DNA of 64,000 nt from Macrolepiota albuminosa (GCA_027475525.1 JAMWFC010000065.1:190188-254187), one strand, 5' to 3'. Counted from the first letter of the stretch, positions 34,069 to 46,001 are shown. Made by a program: numbers and translations. Notes: a model not told the origin generated them from the letters alone.

Positions 34069-37000
34069 GCTGCCCATACAGTGGATGGCGGTGATGGGGA
34101 GACCAGTGAGGCCGGTAGCGGGCCAGGAGGGGACTCAGAGGCCAAATTGGCTGACAGCAAAGCGAGTGATGATGAGCGCGCGGTGGAGGAGGATGATGAG
34201 TTGGTGACTGTGGATGTGTACACCAATGATTACTATAGTCGCAATAGCGACTCGGAACACCTGGTGGCGCTCACGGACTACCCAGAGGATGAGTATAATC
34301 ATCTGGAAGGGGACCAGCGCATGTGAATGCATCGAGTAACGCTGCATAAGGCCTCGACAAAACTGAGTCGCCCAAGATATAGGCGAGATGAGAAGGCGTG
34401 TCTGGTGACATACGTGAATGTGAATGGTAGTCCTGCATGGACATTGTGGGACTTGGGAAGTACCACATCAGGAATCACACCCCAGTTTGCACATGTGCAC
34501 CAGATTCGCGTTAACGAATTGGAGGAGCCCATAACTCTCCAGTTGGGGACAGTGGGCAGTAGGTCGGTAGTCTAGTTTGGGACGAAGGCCAAGGTGGCCG
34601 TGGGCGGGGTGTCCACGACAGAGTACCTCGATGTAGCGAACTTTGATCGCTATGACATGATTATTGGCATGCCATTCATGCGCAAGAATGGAGTCCTACT
34701 GGACTTTAGCAAGGATGAGGTAGTCGTGAATGGTGAACGACTGAAGGCAGAACGAGTGGTCTTGGAAGACACGGATGGACGTCTGCACCGACAGAGGGCA
34801 ACCGAGAAGCGCCGCAACGAGAACTGATTCCATGGTTGCCAACGCAAGGCGGCAGTGGAGGAGGTGAGAGAGGAAGTCGAGCCTGTGGCCAGTCTACCAG
34901 CAGATTTGCCGTGCCTGATGATGACTGAGGAGGAGTTCCAGGTGGGTCGGATGGCTCAGCCTAGGACAGTGAGGAACAGGGACGCCGGAGTTGAGGTGAG
35001 GCGTGCGGTGTGAGCGTCGAGTGAGTGCCAACCAACAACGTCGAAGGTCAAAATAGAAGACCTGGTAACGGAGGAAGAGGAGCAGCAATGGGCTGCGGAG
35101 GCGGCGTCGGTAGCAGGTGCTGGGTGCGCCTTGTGGGACCGGCCCTGTGTTGCACCCGAGGTGCAATGGGCCTATGACCCGCGGATGCCACAAGAGTGGA
35201 ATGATCTGGTGGCGTCGATGTGCGTCCGCAATGTACGCAGGAGGTCTAGTAGAGGCGAAGCGTATTGCCTAGCTACTCCGGATGAAGTATCGGCGCCGTC
35301 AGAAATTAGATTCAAGGGGGCGGCGCAGTCAGCACCGGGGCCGCTACTACGACTGAATGTTGGAGATGGCAGCACGGAGCGCCTGCAGGCGCTCAATGAC
35401 AGGTTTCGCAGGCAACCGCGAGGAGTGGTGGACAGACACCGGCCAGCCGACAAAGGCAAGGGGCCAGGGGTGGATGTGGAGCTGCTGCGCCAGCAATGGC
35501 AGAGAGAATATGCCGATATTGTCAATGGGACGAAGAGGCAACTCCCTGGAGAGATGTCAATCATGAGATAAATCTCATTGACGACGATAAGCGGTATAAA
35601 TATCATCTGCCTCGCTATTTGCGAGCGTTGCAGGACCAGCTGCGGGACAAGACCAACCATTACTTGAATGCATGTTGGTGGGAGGTGAGGCCAGCAGCAC
35701 AGGCGGCGCCACTGTTGTGCATTCCAAAGAAGGATGGGACTTTGCACACGGCGCTGGATGCGTGGCAGCGCAATGATAACACTGTTAAGGACATGATGCC
35801 CCTGCCAGACCAGGAGGTCATTTGGGAGGATGTGGCTCAGGCGAAGGTACAGTCAAAAATTGACCTGACTGATGCGTATGAGCAGGTGTGCATATGTACT
35901 TCCAACATACACAAGACGCTGTTTGCGTCACCCATGGGGACGTTTGTGAGTAATATTATGCAGATCGGCGACTGTAATGTGCCGGCGACGCCGGCGACAT
36001 TTCAGAGGTTGATGACCTCAATATTCCGTGATGTCATCAGAAAGTTCATGCATGTGTACTTGGATGACATATTTATATTCTTGGACTCCATTGAGGAGCA
36101 TGAGGACCATCTCAGGGTCATGTTCGAACGACTCAGGGAGAATAGGTTGTATCTTAAGTGGAAGAAGTGTGAGTTGTATGCAGAGACAATTGACTGTTTG
36201 GGTCATGTAATAGATGACCAGGGGATCCACTCCGATGCGGATAAGATTGATAGGATTTGGGAGTGGCCTGTACCACGGAATTACAATGATATCCAGCGCT
36301 TTGTGGGGTTGGTAAATTATATTGGCACCTTCTTGCCAGACATTGGCCTATACGGGGCCACTGATGGCCATGACGCTGAATGGGGCCCCGTTCTACTGGC
36401 GACCGCTGCACCAGTGGTGCTTTGAGATGATCAAGCAGATTTGTGGTAAGACGCCGGTGCTGCGTCCTATTGATCCTAGGCAGGATGAGCCTATATGGCT
36501 CATTTGTGATGCGTCCAAGACTGGAGTTGGGGCAATGTATGGGCAGGGGGCATTGTGGCAGACTTGCTGCCCCACCGGGTTTATGTCGAAGAAGTTTACA
36601 GCGGCACAGCAGAACTACGCCGTACATGAGCTGGAGACATTGGCCATACTGGAGGCCCTGCTGAAATGGGAGGACAAATTGATGGGGTATAAGATACACG
36701 TCATCACCGACCATAAGGCTCTTGAGTTCTTCAAGACACAGGTGCACCTGTTGCCACGGCAACGCCGCTGGGTGGATTATATGTCGAGGTATCAGTTTGA
36801 CATTATGTATGTGAAAGGCGAGCTGAATAAGATTGCTGACTGTTTGTCCCGATACTTTGAGAGTGACATGAAGGAGGACGTATATGATGAGTACAAATAT
36901 GTCCAGGTGGACAGGCGCATGGATCCGGATGGGGAGGATTTGCCCATGCAGAGATACGAGGAGATCAAAGAGCATGTGATTGAGATCCGGGCCATGCAGG

Positions 37001-38688
37001 TTCAGGAGGCCAGGCACAGTCGGCGCCTACGGGACCGGCAGGAGCAGCGTGAACTGGAAGCACGCAATATGGCGCAGGCTCAGGAGATGTCCGAGGGACG
37101 AATGGGGGATGGGCCACATGCAGCGGGGCTGGGAAGCCTAGTCCTGGGGGAGGCCCTGAAGTCGAGTGGTGGTGAAGCAGGGCCGGTTGGCCCAGAGGAT
37201 CGCGAGTTCGCAGACATGGTGAGACGCAAATATGCGCATGATGTGCTGTTCGCGGAGATCGTGGCAAGGCCAGGGGATCATGCCTGCTTTACCATGGAGG
37301 ACAGGCTGGTATACACCAGCAACGTGAGGGGGGATAGGATGCTCGGGGTGCCGAGAGACCGGCAGCTGATTACGACCTTGCTGGAGCAAGCGCACCATAT
37401 AGTGGGGCACTTTGGCCCCCAGTGGACGCTGGCCTATGTGCGGCGGTGGTATTGGTGGCCTCAGATGGTTGCGGATGCGACTAAGTTCTGTGGGACGTGT
37501 GAGTCGTGCCAATGGTCAAAGACCTCCAATGCGAGGCCAGCAGGCCAGCTGCACTCCCTGCCTATTCCCGTTAGGCCTTGGGACTCGATTGGGATGGACT
37601 TTGTTGGTCCTTTCCCGAGGTCCCAGGGTTATGACTATCTCTGGGTGGTTATTTGTTGGATGACCAGCATGGTGCATTTGATACTGGTCAACACTACGAT
37701 GATGGCGGCTGAGTTGTCGTGGTTATATCTCAAGGAGATAGTGCGGTTGCATGGGCTGCCGAGCTTCATTGTCAGCGATAGGGATGCGAAATTCACTTCT
37801 GCTTGGTGGAGGGAATTGCACAAATTGTTGGGAGCAAGGCTGCTCATGTCGACGTTGTTCCATCCGCAGACTGATGGGCAGATAGAGCGCGCTAACCGCA
37901 ATGTGGCACAGATCTTTAGGACGGTGGTCTGGCCAGACCAGAGAGACTGGGTTGATAAGGTGCCCATGACCGAGTTTGCGATCAACGCAAGTGTGTCTGA
38001 GACAACACATTATGCACCTTTTGAGTTGAATGGTGGGTATATGCCCACCATGCTGCGAGAGTTTTGCAGTGACAGGGTTGCGCACCGGGGGGTGCACAAG
38101 TTTGCGCAGCAGGCGTTGGCGAATTTGGCAGATGCGCACAACGTGATTATCGAGGCTCACATATTTCAGACGTGTAATGCAAACGCACATAGGGGTGAGG
38201 AACCAGCGATTGCGCAGGGTGATTTGGTGTTCTTGTCCACAAAAAATCTCAACTTGTCTAAGGGTAGGGCAGCAAAGCTTTGCCCGAGGTGAGTGGGACC
38301 CTATCGGGTCCATAGCGCTGAGCCGAGCACGTCGAACTATGTGCTGGAGTTGCCAGCTGCGTTGCAGAAGAGGCGGATTGTGCCTAAGTTTCATGTGTTG
38401 TTGCTGCAACCTTACAGCCCGAGCGATGATGCGCTCTTTCCTAACAGGGCCACTCCGGAACCCTATGATTTCGGGGCTGCCGAGGATCAGGAATGGTTTG
38501 TCGATGAGATTATCGGCCATCGTTGGATGGCGTGGGGTGGCCTCAATTTCGAGGTGCGTTGGAGTCTGGGGGACACGACATGGGAGCCATCACGCAGTTG
38601 CGTGGAATTGGAGGCTCTGAGCCGTTATCTGGAGCTGCAGGGCGTTGGCCGCCTGCAGGACCTAGCAAGACGCGTGGGTGACATGTGA
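34069..38688 (+). pseudogene. Gypsy pol: protease, RT, RNase H, integrase, chromodomain
   Basis: Protease at 34400-34780: the active-site motif reads DLGSTTSG where D-S/T-G is expected, with DMIIGMPF downstream. Reverse transcriptase at 35,580-36,330: LCIPKKDGT, QSKIDLTDAYEQV and the catalytic VYLDDIF are kept. RNase H at 36,490-36,850: CDASKTGVGA, HELETLAILEAL, ITDHKALEFF and KIADCLSRYF. Integrase: zinc finger HHIVGHFG...CGTCESC, then the DDE set in MDFVGPFP, VSDRDAKFTS and TDGQIERANR. Chromodomain at about 38,500-38,640 (IIGHRW, FEVRWSLGDTTWEP). Decay: stops at 34326, 34575, 34827, 35013 and 38292, and frameshifts near 35545 and 36345. The RT segment alone lies in another frame and the frame then returns. 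W-to-stop at 38292 separates integrase from the chromodomain. Not autonomous. Confidence 0.92.
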
Positions 38689-38766
38689 GGGGGGTGGCTG
38701 GGCCAGGCTGCCGGCTCCGGCGGCGGTGAGGGTGACAGAGGTCACAAAGGTGACATGGTGGAGTGT

Positions 38767-38920
38767 GACCACATTTGGATGGGGTTATGTCAGCATGGCA
38801 GAATTTGTCAGCAGCAGAACGAGGAGAGAATTTTTTTTCTCTTGACCACATTTGGATGGGGTTATGTCAGCATGGCAGAATTTGTCAGCAGCAGAACGAG
38901 GAGAGAATTTTTTTTCTCTC
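38767..38920. repeat. 77-bp period tandem duplication
   Basis: GACCACATTTGGATGGGG occurs at 38767 and 38844, identical; it lies in the spacer between pol and the extra ORF. Confidence 0.9.
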
Positions 38921-38955
38921 TGACCTCAGTCTGCTCCTCCGCAATTTTTCGTGAG

Positions 38956-41928
38956 ATGTCGTACTATCAGCGACATAAACAGCCTGAGAGTTTGAGCGCA
39001 GGCTCGAGGAGGGGGGGAACTGGGCATGACCCAGTGGACTATGAGGAAGAGAGCTACGAAGAGTTCGGTCAGCAGTCAATGCAGGCGTCGCCTGTGCAAA
39101 TGTTTTATGTGGGAGGACGGTATCAACAAGGTCCCCTGGGACAACAATATTATCATGCTATCCAGTGGGGGTATCCACAGGTGATGCCTGGCCCAGGTGG
39201 CCCAGTACCTATGGAGGTCGATGATGAAGTGCAGAATGCGCCGCAGTACTACTACCCGCACCCGAGGGGAGCAATGCAGTCGATTCCACAACTATGGAGA
39301 GTGGTGCAGTATGTGCCAAGAGGCTATATGGGAGCTCCCCTAGCACCACAAGTGCCTCCGTGGACACCGCAGCAATCGCAAAATGTCAGAATGGAGCCGC
39401 AAGTACACCGGGTGCAAGGGGGCACTATGAAGACTCCAGGTGCTCAACCCTCTGGCGCTGAGACGCCAAAAGCCCCTCTCGCCATGAAAAGCGGGCGGGA
39501 GAAGGGCAGGGGACGGGTGGAGGAGCCAGTAGAGGTGGAGGAGGAAACACAAGAGGCCATGCGGCAGAGATTGGGGGCAGCGGGGTACTCTGTGCCCTCA
39601 GATGCCGAGTTCTTGAGCGATCCGCTCGTGATGATGGTGTTGAGTGGGCTGCTGGATGAAAACGATAACTTGCGACGTCAGCAGCAGATGGCGCTGCAGC
39701 AGCTATCAAATGCGCAGAAGCGCAAAATGCAGAGCCAGACAGAGGACCGCAAGAGTGAGCCCAAGAGGGCTAAAGTAGCAAAGGAAAAGCGTGGTGACGT
39801 ACTATGGGGGCGTGAGAAGCAGCTGAGGAAGCCGTTAGTGGAGTTGGTGGAGGGACCGTTCACCGGGCTCACGGTGGAGGGTCGTGAGGAAGGTATGGAG
39901 GCAGGAGAAGTGTCGACCGCTGAAAGTATGGGGATCTGCAGGGCAGAGGAACCGGCGGTGAGGGTGAGTGAGACACCAGCAGGGAAAGTAGGGGTGTCAA
40001 GTGCACCCAGTAAGGGTATGGAGGCGTCTGTACATGCGCCCAGCCCGGTGATGGCAGCACCAGCGAGGAGGCGGGGGCCTAGGCATCAGATTGATGAGAG
40101 CAAGCTGGTCTCGTGAAATTTTCCTGCCGATGTTCTGTTTGGGGCAGGACCTGCCCAGCTACAATTCGTACTTCCCGAGCTCCTGCCCACTCCAGCCAGC
40201 ATGTTTTTCATAACATTGGTTCCGAGTGATCCACGACCTGCTCCCAGCAGGACGGTGGAGGGTAAAGAAAAGGCTAAGGCAGCCTTCAGAGACGTAGCGG
40301 ACGAGGACAGTGATTATGGGCAGGAGTCGTCCTCCTCCGTGTCGGACGGCAAAGAGGGTAGGCCTGGAGAGTCCTCAATGGATCGCCTGGGGAGATAGCT
40401 GTATCTTGCGCAGGTGTGCAAAAAGAAGGCGAATTGGAAGCTGGAGGCAGAACGCCTTGTCGAGAGACAGGCCAAGTTGCAGTCCGGAAGAATCCCAGAC
40501 TTGCTAGGGGCATACGTGTGGAACGCCCATAACGTGGAATGACGCAACTCCTGTTTTGTGGGGGGCCTGGGAGAGTACTTCTATTGGTCTCCTTACTCCA
40601 ATGCTGTCTTCTTTGGGAACGAGGCCAATAAGGCCTCGTACTTTGAGCAGCGATACCAGAAGGGTGCGGCTGTACTGTGCACAATGGTATACAAGCATGC
40701 ACCACGGGAATTTCCCATGAACCCGCATGAGCTTGACAGGCTGTTCAAGTACTTGTCTAACGAGCACGCTCCACGGCGGGAACGTATTGTGGCGTACATG
40801 CTGTTTACGGAGTTCCAGCACTTTGCGGGGATGATTGAGGCCAAATTCTGAGACGATACAATGAGGTATGCGCTGGATGACGCAACATTTGCATCCCCAG
40901 TCAATCCACGATGACCGGGCGTGTCTGAGGACGATGCCATGATGGAGTGGATGACCATACCCCCTCGATTGACAACGTGCAAGGAAGATGGCAGCTTGCA
41001 ACTCATGGCTATGCGCCCCCCTCCGCCTGCACAACCGTTTGACCTTGACACATTGGCACGATACGCCATTGTATTTGGCCGCCCAGGCCTGGATAATGCA
41101 TTTACCGGCCTGGCCTTCGACTTGGCATATCGGATACACTACTGTACGCTCTTTGGTTATGCCTTGGCACGGGCAGTGTGTGCCAGTGGAGCTGGTCAAT
41201 GCACCATAGTGCGACAGCTGGCACTGGTGTTTGCACGACCTGGATTGTACAGAGAGGCTGTAGCGGCCTTCAATGAGAAGGATGTTCACCACCCATTTCA
41301 GCCACTGGGCGGGGAAAGCTTTGATTGCCACCGAGTATACGTGCCCAAAAGCGCATCGCAGAATTTCAGTGATGATGATGCCATTCAAGTGCTGCTGCAG
41401 AATCATATTCCAGTAGAATGGGTGGACCATGCATATACCTACGGATTAGTGTACATGGAGCAGCACTTCTTCAAGCCCACCATGTCGCTCAACATTTTCC
41501 GAGCAGCCGATAACGAGCGACATCATTGCTTGGCCACGTACGGCGTGCCTCCAGCCATCCCAAACTGGGACGGGTGGCAGGAGATGGATGCAGACAATTG
41601 CTATTGCCTCTTGTTTAAGATCCGTGAGGAGGAGAGGGCAGGCATGCCCACACAGAGCAGGGGAATGTACTACTATATTGGTACCAACCCCAACTTTGAG
41701 TATCTGCAGATGAGACCACGGGAGGACATTCCTCCCATCCTGACACCACCCGGGCGTCCTGTGGACACCGAGGCAACTAACGTCGCCCTGGAGGATACGG
41801 AAATGGCCGCCCCCGAAGAGGTCGTGGAGGCTCAACCATTGTCGTCGACTTACGAGATGAAAGCAGCAGCGGCCAGGGCGAGGCTCCTAGCCCGTCTCCC
41901 ACCCCATCAGGATACTCAGCGTAGATAG
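38956..41928 (+). pseudogene. additional ORF of the Gypsy element, ~990 codons with five stops
   Basis: From ATG 38956 (MSYYQRHKQPESL) to TAG 41926-41928 the same frame holds for 991 codons, broken only by stops at 40114 (TGA), 40396 (TAG), 40540 (TGA), 40849 (TGA) and 40912 (TGA). Each is one transition from Trp, Gln or Arg, and no frameshift is seen. The N-terminal third is Pro/Gln/Tyr-rich; around 39,650-39,800 there is a short coiled coil and basic stretch (KRKMQSQTEDRKSEPKRAKVAKEK), a likely nuclear signal. The C-terminal half looks globular (YFYWSPYSNAVFFGNEA, HAPREFPMNPHELDRLFKYL, HHCLATYGVPPAIPNWDGW). There is no signal peptide, membrane segment or envelope-like feature, so it is not an env gene by appearance. 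Position between chromodomain and 3' LTR marks it as an accessory ORF. I recognise no domain and assign no function. Confidence 0.8.
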
Positions 41929-42012
41929 GAACATGCACACAGGAGAGTGGCGCAGTAGCACCTGGCAATATTGAGAGATGAAGACGCAGGGGCGGCAATG
42001 CTGCCCCACCTG

Positions 42013-42032
42013 AAAAAAAAAAAAAAAAAAAA
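42013..42032 (+). repeat. poly(A) run
   Basis: A run of about 18 A downstream of the extra ORF, before the polypurine tract. Confidence 0.9.
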
Positions 42033-42105
42033 TTTGAGAATGCACTGAGGCAGCAAGTGAGCCCTTGATGCAATACGGATATGTTAGATCGTGATAACAA
42101 TCTCA

Positions 42106-42115
42106 ATGGGGGGCA
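42106..42115 (+). promoter_or_regulatory. polypurine tract of the Gypsy element
   Basis: AATGGGGGGCA directly abuts TGTAACAGCCC at 42116; such a tract primes plus-strand synthesis in LTR elements. Confidence 0.65.
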
Positions 42116-42380
42116 TGTAACAGCCCACACATATATATTGTGTTACCTATCTTGTTAGTATGCGACATAACGTTGCAGTTATACTAGTGTTTATAGTTAT
42201 TTGGGAGTTAGTTCCTTTTTCTTGTGTTACATAGCTGAAATCAAGACGCTAGTCTGATTCACTGTGTTTATAGTTATTTGGGAGTTAGTTCCTTTTTCTT
42301 GTGTTACATAGCTGAAATCAAGACGCTAGTCTGATTCACTTGTGTGACTAAGGACTTGGAATTTCCACTACTGTAACTAC
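42116..42380 (+). repeat. 3' LTR of the Gypsy element (3' end uncertain)
   Basis: Begins TGTAACAGCCCACACA right after the polypurine tract. It contains a 77-bp duplication (42187). CpG content drops sharply after the CG at 42380, which I use as an approximate end; no matching 5' LTR is in the window to fix it. Confidence 0.55.
42187..42340. repeat. 77-bp period tandem duplication
   Basis: GTGTTTATAGTTATTTGGG occurs at 42187 and 42264, identical. Confidence 0.9.
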
Positions 42381-42681
42381 GTTATAGGTGGTGCCTTAAC
42401 AAATGGCAGCACCAAATGCTATTCTCTTCTAGAACTAATCAGAGTTTGGTCAAAGCCACTTCTCCATAGTTGTGCCAGTATTATTTCTTAATAAAATTAA
42501 GTTCTGAATTCTTCAAGTCAATGTATAGTAAATAATAATTGAGACTGCTAAGTGAAGCCTACATTAAGAAGTAATAGCCAGAGATATCCTGAGTCCAAGA
42601 AAGTAGCTTGAGTCTCCAGATTAACAAGCGTTGGTATACCTGTAATGTCTCTTAATGCACTCAGTTTGAGCAGAAGCCTAT

Positions 42682-43255
42682 TATAAGAGCGACCTTTAAA
42701 GGCTGTGGCTCAGTCACACAGCTGACGAAGGAAGATCCAAAGTGTATTAGAATATATACTGACAATATCATAATAGCTACTTACCTGGCAGAGGGAGATC
42801 CAAAGAGAACAAGTCTAGGGATTTCCTATGCCAGGTTGGATGCTTCTGAGACCTCTGAAGCATGGGAAACAACTGTACAGTCCAACAAAACCTTAAAAAC
42901 TTGAAAATTGCCTACACAAACAATTGCACAAATAAAAGGCAAACTCTGGCAAACTCTGGCTTCAAAACCTTAAAAACTTGAAAATTGCCTACACAAACAA
43001 TTGCACAAATAAAGGCAAACTCTGGCAAACTCTGGCTTATATAAGCAGTCTGGAAGTAGTGCTGAGGGGCCCACACTTGTCTGAATGATAGCTAAAGAAC
43101 CAGAGCACCTCAAAGGTTGAAAATAGTACTAACAGATAGTGTTGAGAGAATAGAAACAGCAAAATGAGAGAATGATAGAAGAAATAAGGAAATGAATGAA
43201 AGAAGAGTGAAGGAATAAGGAGTGAAAGAAGGAAGAAATGAGGAGTCCCCTGACA
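42682..43255 (-). repeat. LTR, TGTCAGGGG...CTTACA family, minus orientation
   Basis: Reverse copy of the family at 44252 and 50896. It ends GGAGTCCCCTGACA at 43255 and starts TATAAGAGCGACC where TGTAAGGG is expected. Length is 574 bp; without the embedded 77-bp duplication it would be 497 bp, nearly the 498 bp of the copy at 50896. Five-base flanks (CCTAT, AATCT) do not match, so no target duplication. Confidence 0.85.
42886..43039. repeat. 77-bp period tandem duplication inside an LTR
   Basis: CAAAACCTTAAAAACTTG occurs at 42886 and 42963; copies are nearly identical (one A-run difference). Confidence 0.88.
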
Positions 43256-44251
43256 AATCTACTCATAAGTTCTGTTTGTGAATCTCTCACATTTTTACAT
43301 AAGTGATTTGGAATTGGCAGTGCTTCTGTCACAAAATTTACTAAATCAAAGGTTTTTGTAATAACAGCATTTTTGAACATAGTTTCCATCTATGTACAGG
43401 CATGGCATTTAGCTGTACACCAGTTGAATGAGATGCTTTGAACTTCACTCCATAGCAGAGGATACAGAAATTTGTAAATGGTTTGTCTAATAGTGATTAT
43501 TGATCTGTCTTAAAAGAAGAAGTTTTACTTTCTTGGAAGAATTCTGGCTCTATTGAAAAGTATGATTTTGCTCAACTTGCAAGTAAAGTAATGAACATGG
43601 ACACTGAGCATTGTTAACTTGCAATGGCTTTCCAATCTTGTTCAAATCAGACTTTTATGCAACTTTCTGATTTCCTCACTGCCAACGTTTTTCCTACAAA
43701 CTCTCTGAATAATAATATTAATACTGCATCTGACTTGAGTAATCTTTAACCCTGTATTTTGTGCACAAATTGCAACATACATAGCCACACAATAGAGATG
43801 TGCTGGTCCAAGAGTGGTGGTATGGAGAATGGCTATGATTCTGCATGCTTTTAAATGTAGCTACTTTAGACACACAGCCCATACCCCATTACCCTTTGTT
43901 GATGAGATTGATAAATAAGATGTCTCTGCTGCTAATGACTCTATTAATAATATTGATTTGCCTACTTATATATCTTCTGAACCTGAATTTTCCTTGCTAT
44001 TTTATATGGCTTTTCTCCAATAAGCCTCTCCTGTTGCTCTTGCTTTTATTTTTATCTAGTTTAATTCTATCTTGGACTCTGAGTGCACAATGCACATTCT
44101 TCATAATTCTCAGTTCTTTTAGACTTATAATGTTAACTAGGCAGTTTCTGTGGGCACTGCAAATTGTAGGACCCTGAATATTCTGGCACATGGATAAGCT
44201 TATTTTCAAACTCATGCTAGTGGTAAAAATATCATTATTACATTGGAAAAC

Positions 44252-44727
44252 TGTCAGGGGACTCCTTATTTCTTCTTCTCTCCTTTCATTCATTCTCTTA
44301 TTTCTTCTGACATTATTTCATTTTACTATTTCTATTCTTTCAACACTATCTGTTAGTACTATTTTCAGCCCTTGAGGTGCTCTGGTTCTTTAGCTACCAT
44401 TCAAATAAGTATGGGCTCTTCAGCACCGCTTCTAGGCCACTTATATAAGCCAGAGTTTGCCAGAGTTTGCCTCTTATTTGTGCAATTATTTGTGTAGGCA
44501 TTTTCTGAGCTTTTAAGGTTTTGTTGTACTGTATAGTTGTTTCTCATGCTTCAGAGGCCTCAGAAGCATTCAACCTAGCACAGGGAATCTCTAGACTTGT
44601 TCTCTTTGGATCTTCCTCTGCCAGGTGAATAGTTATTATGATATTGTCAGTACATACTCTAATACACTTTGGATCTCCTTCTACCAGCTGTGTGACTGAG
44701 CCACAGCCTCTAGAGGTCACCCTTACA
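44252..44727 (+). repeat. solo LTR (476 bp) nested in Copia relic A, with target duplication
   Basis: Ends TGTCAGGGGACTCC... and ...GTCACCCTTACA; flanks are identical AAAAC at 44247-44251 and 44728-44732. Removing it with one AAAAC joins the Copia reading as ITLENC-LYKPDVLI, so the insertion went into an existing Copia copy. Confidence 0.96.
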
Positions 44728-45144
44728 AAAACTGTCTTTATAAACCAGATGTATTAATCAACCAACCTACTTTCTGTTGGCTCAATGATTGAGCATGACT
44801 TGAAGCTTATTTTTAAAAGAGGAATTATGTCAATATTTTTTTGTCTTCAATTTGTTCACTAAATAGTAGTTTTATCAAAGCATTGGTTTACAATTGTGTT
44901 TTTCTTTTATTTTATAACTTTGTTCTTCTTATATTTCACTTTATTTATCTGCTGATTGCTTTTCCTGCTCTAATTTTAGTTTCATTCTCTCAATTCAATG
45001 TCATGCCAGCACTTTGGCATGCTTGCTTTAGTCATCCAGATCAAAACATTATAAAAATAATACTGACAAAAAACTATGCAACTAGAGTTTAGTATGATGG
45101 TTCTTTTAATAAAGATCTTTGTATTTCTTGCATTTTTAGCAAGA

Positions 45145-45298
45145 AACTGGCCAGACCTTTTGATTACTTGCAACATCATGCATCTGCAGTATGTGACCTT
45201 CTTCATATAGATTTATATGGTAACTGGCCAGACCTTTTGATTACTTGCAACATCATGCATCTGCAGTATGTGACCTTCTTCATATAGATTTATATGGT
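45145..45298. repeat. 77-bp period tandem duplication
   Basis: AACTGGCCAGACCTTTTG occurs at 45145 and 45222, identical. Confidence 0.92.
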
Positions 45299-45847
45299 CT
45301 TTCTCTGTTTTATTTTCTAATAGCCATGCATTTCTATTCTATTCTTAACAACTACTCAAATTTTAGCAGTACAACTTTGTTATTGTCTTGTACTCAGGCT
45401 GTTCTACACTTCAAGCACATGAGGCTTCTTAGAAACTAAAATCTGAGAACCATGTCCAAACAGACTGTTTGAATAATGCAAAGGAGTTTGTTTTGGGCAA
45501 ACTGCATAATTATTTAGTCTCTCAGAGAATTACTCACCAAATGACCACACTATATATGCATCAGCAGAATAGCAAGGCCAAACAATATATCAGAACAATT
45601 GAAGACTTTGCTTAGGCTATGATGTCATAATCAGATCTTCCAATGTTTTTTCTTGGTGATGGAATTCTTACTGCTCAATATCTTCAGAATCACCTTCCTA
45701 CATCTACTCTACCTCCATTAGCTACTCTATACAAAGTCATGAAGAGTAGCAAACCAGACTTCTTGCATTTTTCAGTCTGGAATTGTTATTGCTTTGTCTT
45801 CTATCTAAGCAAAATTTGGGCCAAGGGTTCAGGCTATCACTTTGAAG

Positions 45848-46001
45848 CTATATTCATCAGGTATGATAAAGACCATTTGAGTTGAAGAATATGTGATCTT
45901 AATGGCAAATATTTTTTTTCAAAGCTATATTCATCAGGTATGATAAAGACCATTTGAGTTGAAGAATATGTGATCTTAATGGCAAATATTTTTTTTCAAA
46001 G
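45848..46001. repeat. 77-bp period tandem duplication
   Basis: CTATATTCATCAGGTATG occurs at 45848 and 45925, identical. Confidence 0.92.

Larger units (their letters stand above)
32040..42380 (+). mobile_element. Ty3/Gypsy chromovirus-type retrotransposon, decayed, 5' end missing
   Basis: Order on the plus strand: gag, protease, reverse transcriptase, RNase H, integrase, chromodomain, then an extra long ORF, a polypurine tract and the start of a 3' LTR at 42116. No 5' LTR is visible; the sequence passes directly from Copia pol to gag at about 32040. The element carries in-frame stops, three probable frameshifts and four of the 77-bp duplications. Integrase before chromodomain places it with chromoviruses, whose chromodomain directs integration to heterochromatin. 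Confidence 0.88.

Noticed and set aside
36154..38520. Long minus-strand frames opposite Gypsy pol (36154-37017, 37723-38520)
   Set aside because: They are antisense shadows of RT, RNase H and integrase coding with no domain of their own.
32698..40914. Stop-codon recoding (TGA or TAG read as an amino acid) in the Gypsy element
   Set aside because: Host genes in the window use TGA and TAG as ordinary ends, and the element also has frameshifts and a changed protease site; decay is simpler.
38956..41928. Envelope gene making the Gypsy element an errantivirus
   Set aside because: No signal peptide, furin-like site or membrane helix is visible; the chromodomain also places it among chromoviruses.
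42677..43260. Target duplication for the LTR at 42682-43255
   Set aside because: Flanks CCTAT and AATCT do not match and the first bases are mutated.
43845..44177. Membrane protein frame of 110 codons rich in Leu/Ile
   Set aside because: It is an out-of-frame reading of AT-rich Copia gag/protease remnants.
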